DNA of 24,582 bases from an uncultured Clostridia bacterium (lineage in GTDB: Bacteria > Bacillota > Clostridia > TANB77 > CAG-508): positions 1 to 24,582 of the forward strand of contig CAKPCG010000024.1 in the NCBI GenBank assembly GCA_934141475.1, read 5' to 3'. The translations under genes were made by a program, and so were the position numbers. Below, piece by piece: positions 24,286 through 24,582 of this stretch (the first letter of the stretch is position 1; each line of letters starts with the position of its first letter). Below the pieces are notes generated by a model. It made no database searches. It had not been told where the DNA came from and saw nothing but the letters and a program-made list of their open reading frames with translations.

Positions 24286-24582
24286 ATGAATTTTAAAGAA
24301 AAATTCAAACGAAAACAAGGTATTACACTTATAGCACTTGTTGTAACAATAATTGTGTTGCTAATTTTAGCAGGAATAACAATAGCGATGCTTACAGGTC
24401 AAAATGGAATACTAAATAGGGCAACAGAAGCAAAAGACGCAAATGGAACAGCACAAATAGATGAGCAAGTAAAACTAGCAGTAGCAGAGGCTTTATCTAA
24501 TGGATTAGGAACAATAACAGATGAAAATTTAAGAAAAGCATTAGATGCAAATGTAGGAGCAGGAAACTATGAATTAACAGGT
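24286..24582 (+). CDS. Prepilin-like secreted protein, N-terminal part only
   Basis: The 99 residues visible run off the right edge. The N-terminus is a short basic leader (NFKEKFKRKQ), then a type IV prepilin-like cleavage site at Gly12 with ITLIALVVTIIVLLILAG, a single hydrophobic helix. The remainder (TGQNGILNRATEAKDANGT...) is the start of the exported domain. The usual Glu at position 5 of mature pilins (FTLIE) is Ala here, as in a common clostridial group of such proteins, so assembly into a true pilus is doubtful. GAGGGAGG lies seven bases before the ATG. It would need a prepilin peptidase, not seen here. The missing C-terminus decides the function. Confidence 0.85.
   Translation, partial: MNFKEKFKRKQGITLIALVVTIIVLLILAGITIAMLTGQNGILNRATEAKDANGTAQIDEQVKLAVAEALSNGLGTITDENLRKALDANVGAGNYELTG

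Overview
The window is low-GC Gram-positive DNA, most likely from a clostridial (Firmicutes) organism, possibly an uncultured gut lineage. Supporting signs are the very AT-rich sequence, strong AGGAGG-type ribosome binding sites, sigma-A promoters, secreted wall hydrolases with clostridial-style glucosaminidase and SH3 domains, and a prepilin-like protein at the right edge. No rRNA, tRNA, CRISPR array, transposase or integrase was seen.

Bases 1-5370 are the end of a surface-polysaccharide export cluster. It holds the C-terminal part of an ABC ATPase (Wzt/TagH type), its permease (Wzm/TagG type), a fused two-domain glycosyltransferase and a large polytopic membrane protein (DUF6020-like, perhaps a GT-C enzyme). 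A clear intrinsic terminator closes the cluster. Bases 5430-6908 form a tight three-gene set: a polyprenyl-phosphate-type GT2, a DUF2304 protein and a small EamA/SMR-like membrane protein. This matches the GacI/GacJ-plus-flippase logic for decorating a wall polysaccharide outside the membrane.

Bases 6936-14474 encode two large secreted proteins, each with five ricin-type lectin domains. One ends in an M14 zinc peptidase. The other ends in an N-acetylglucosaminidase plus two SH3 domains. Together they look like a matched peptide-plus-glycan wall hydrolase pair that binds surface sugar. A small signal-peptide/C-terminal-anchor protein follows.

Bases 14530-23080 are a tellurite-resistance-type (Ter) stress island whose codon use differs from both flanks. 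On the plus strand are a divergent TerD, TelA and a PMCA-type calcium P-type ATPase with an unusual membrane insertion. On the minus strand is the PRTase-TRSP, StiP-PELOTA, HAD operon, the predicted nucleoside-like metabolite module of Ter systems in reduced form. The terD and ATPase promoters are near-twins. The ATPase and the minus-strand operon each have long leaders with competing hairpins. This is the part most likely to hold undescribed regulation.

Bases 23080-24582 return to the host-like composition, with a MYG1-family hydrolase and the start of a prepilin-like protein that runs off the window.
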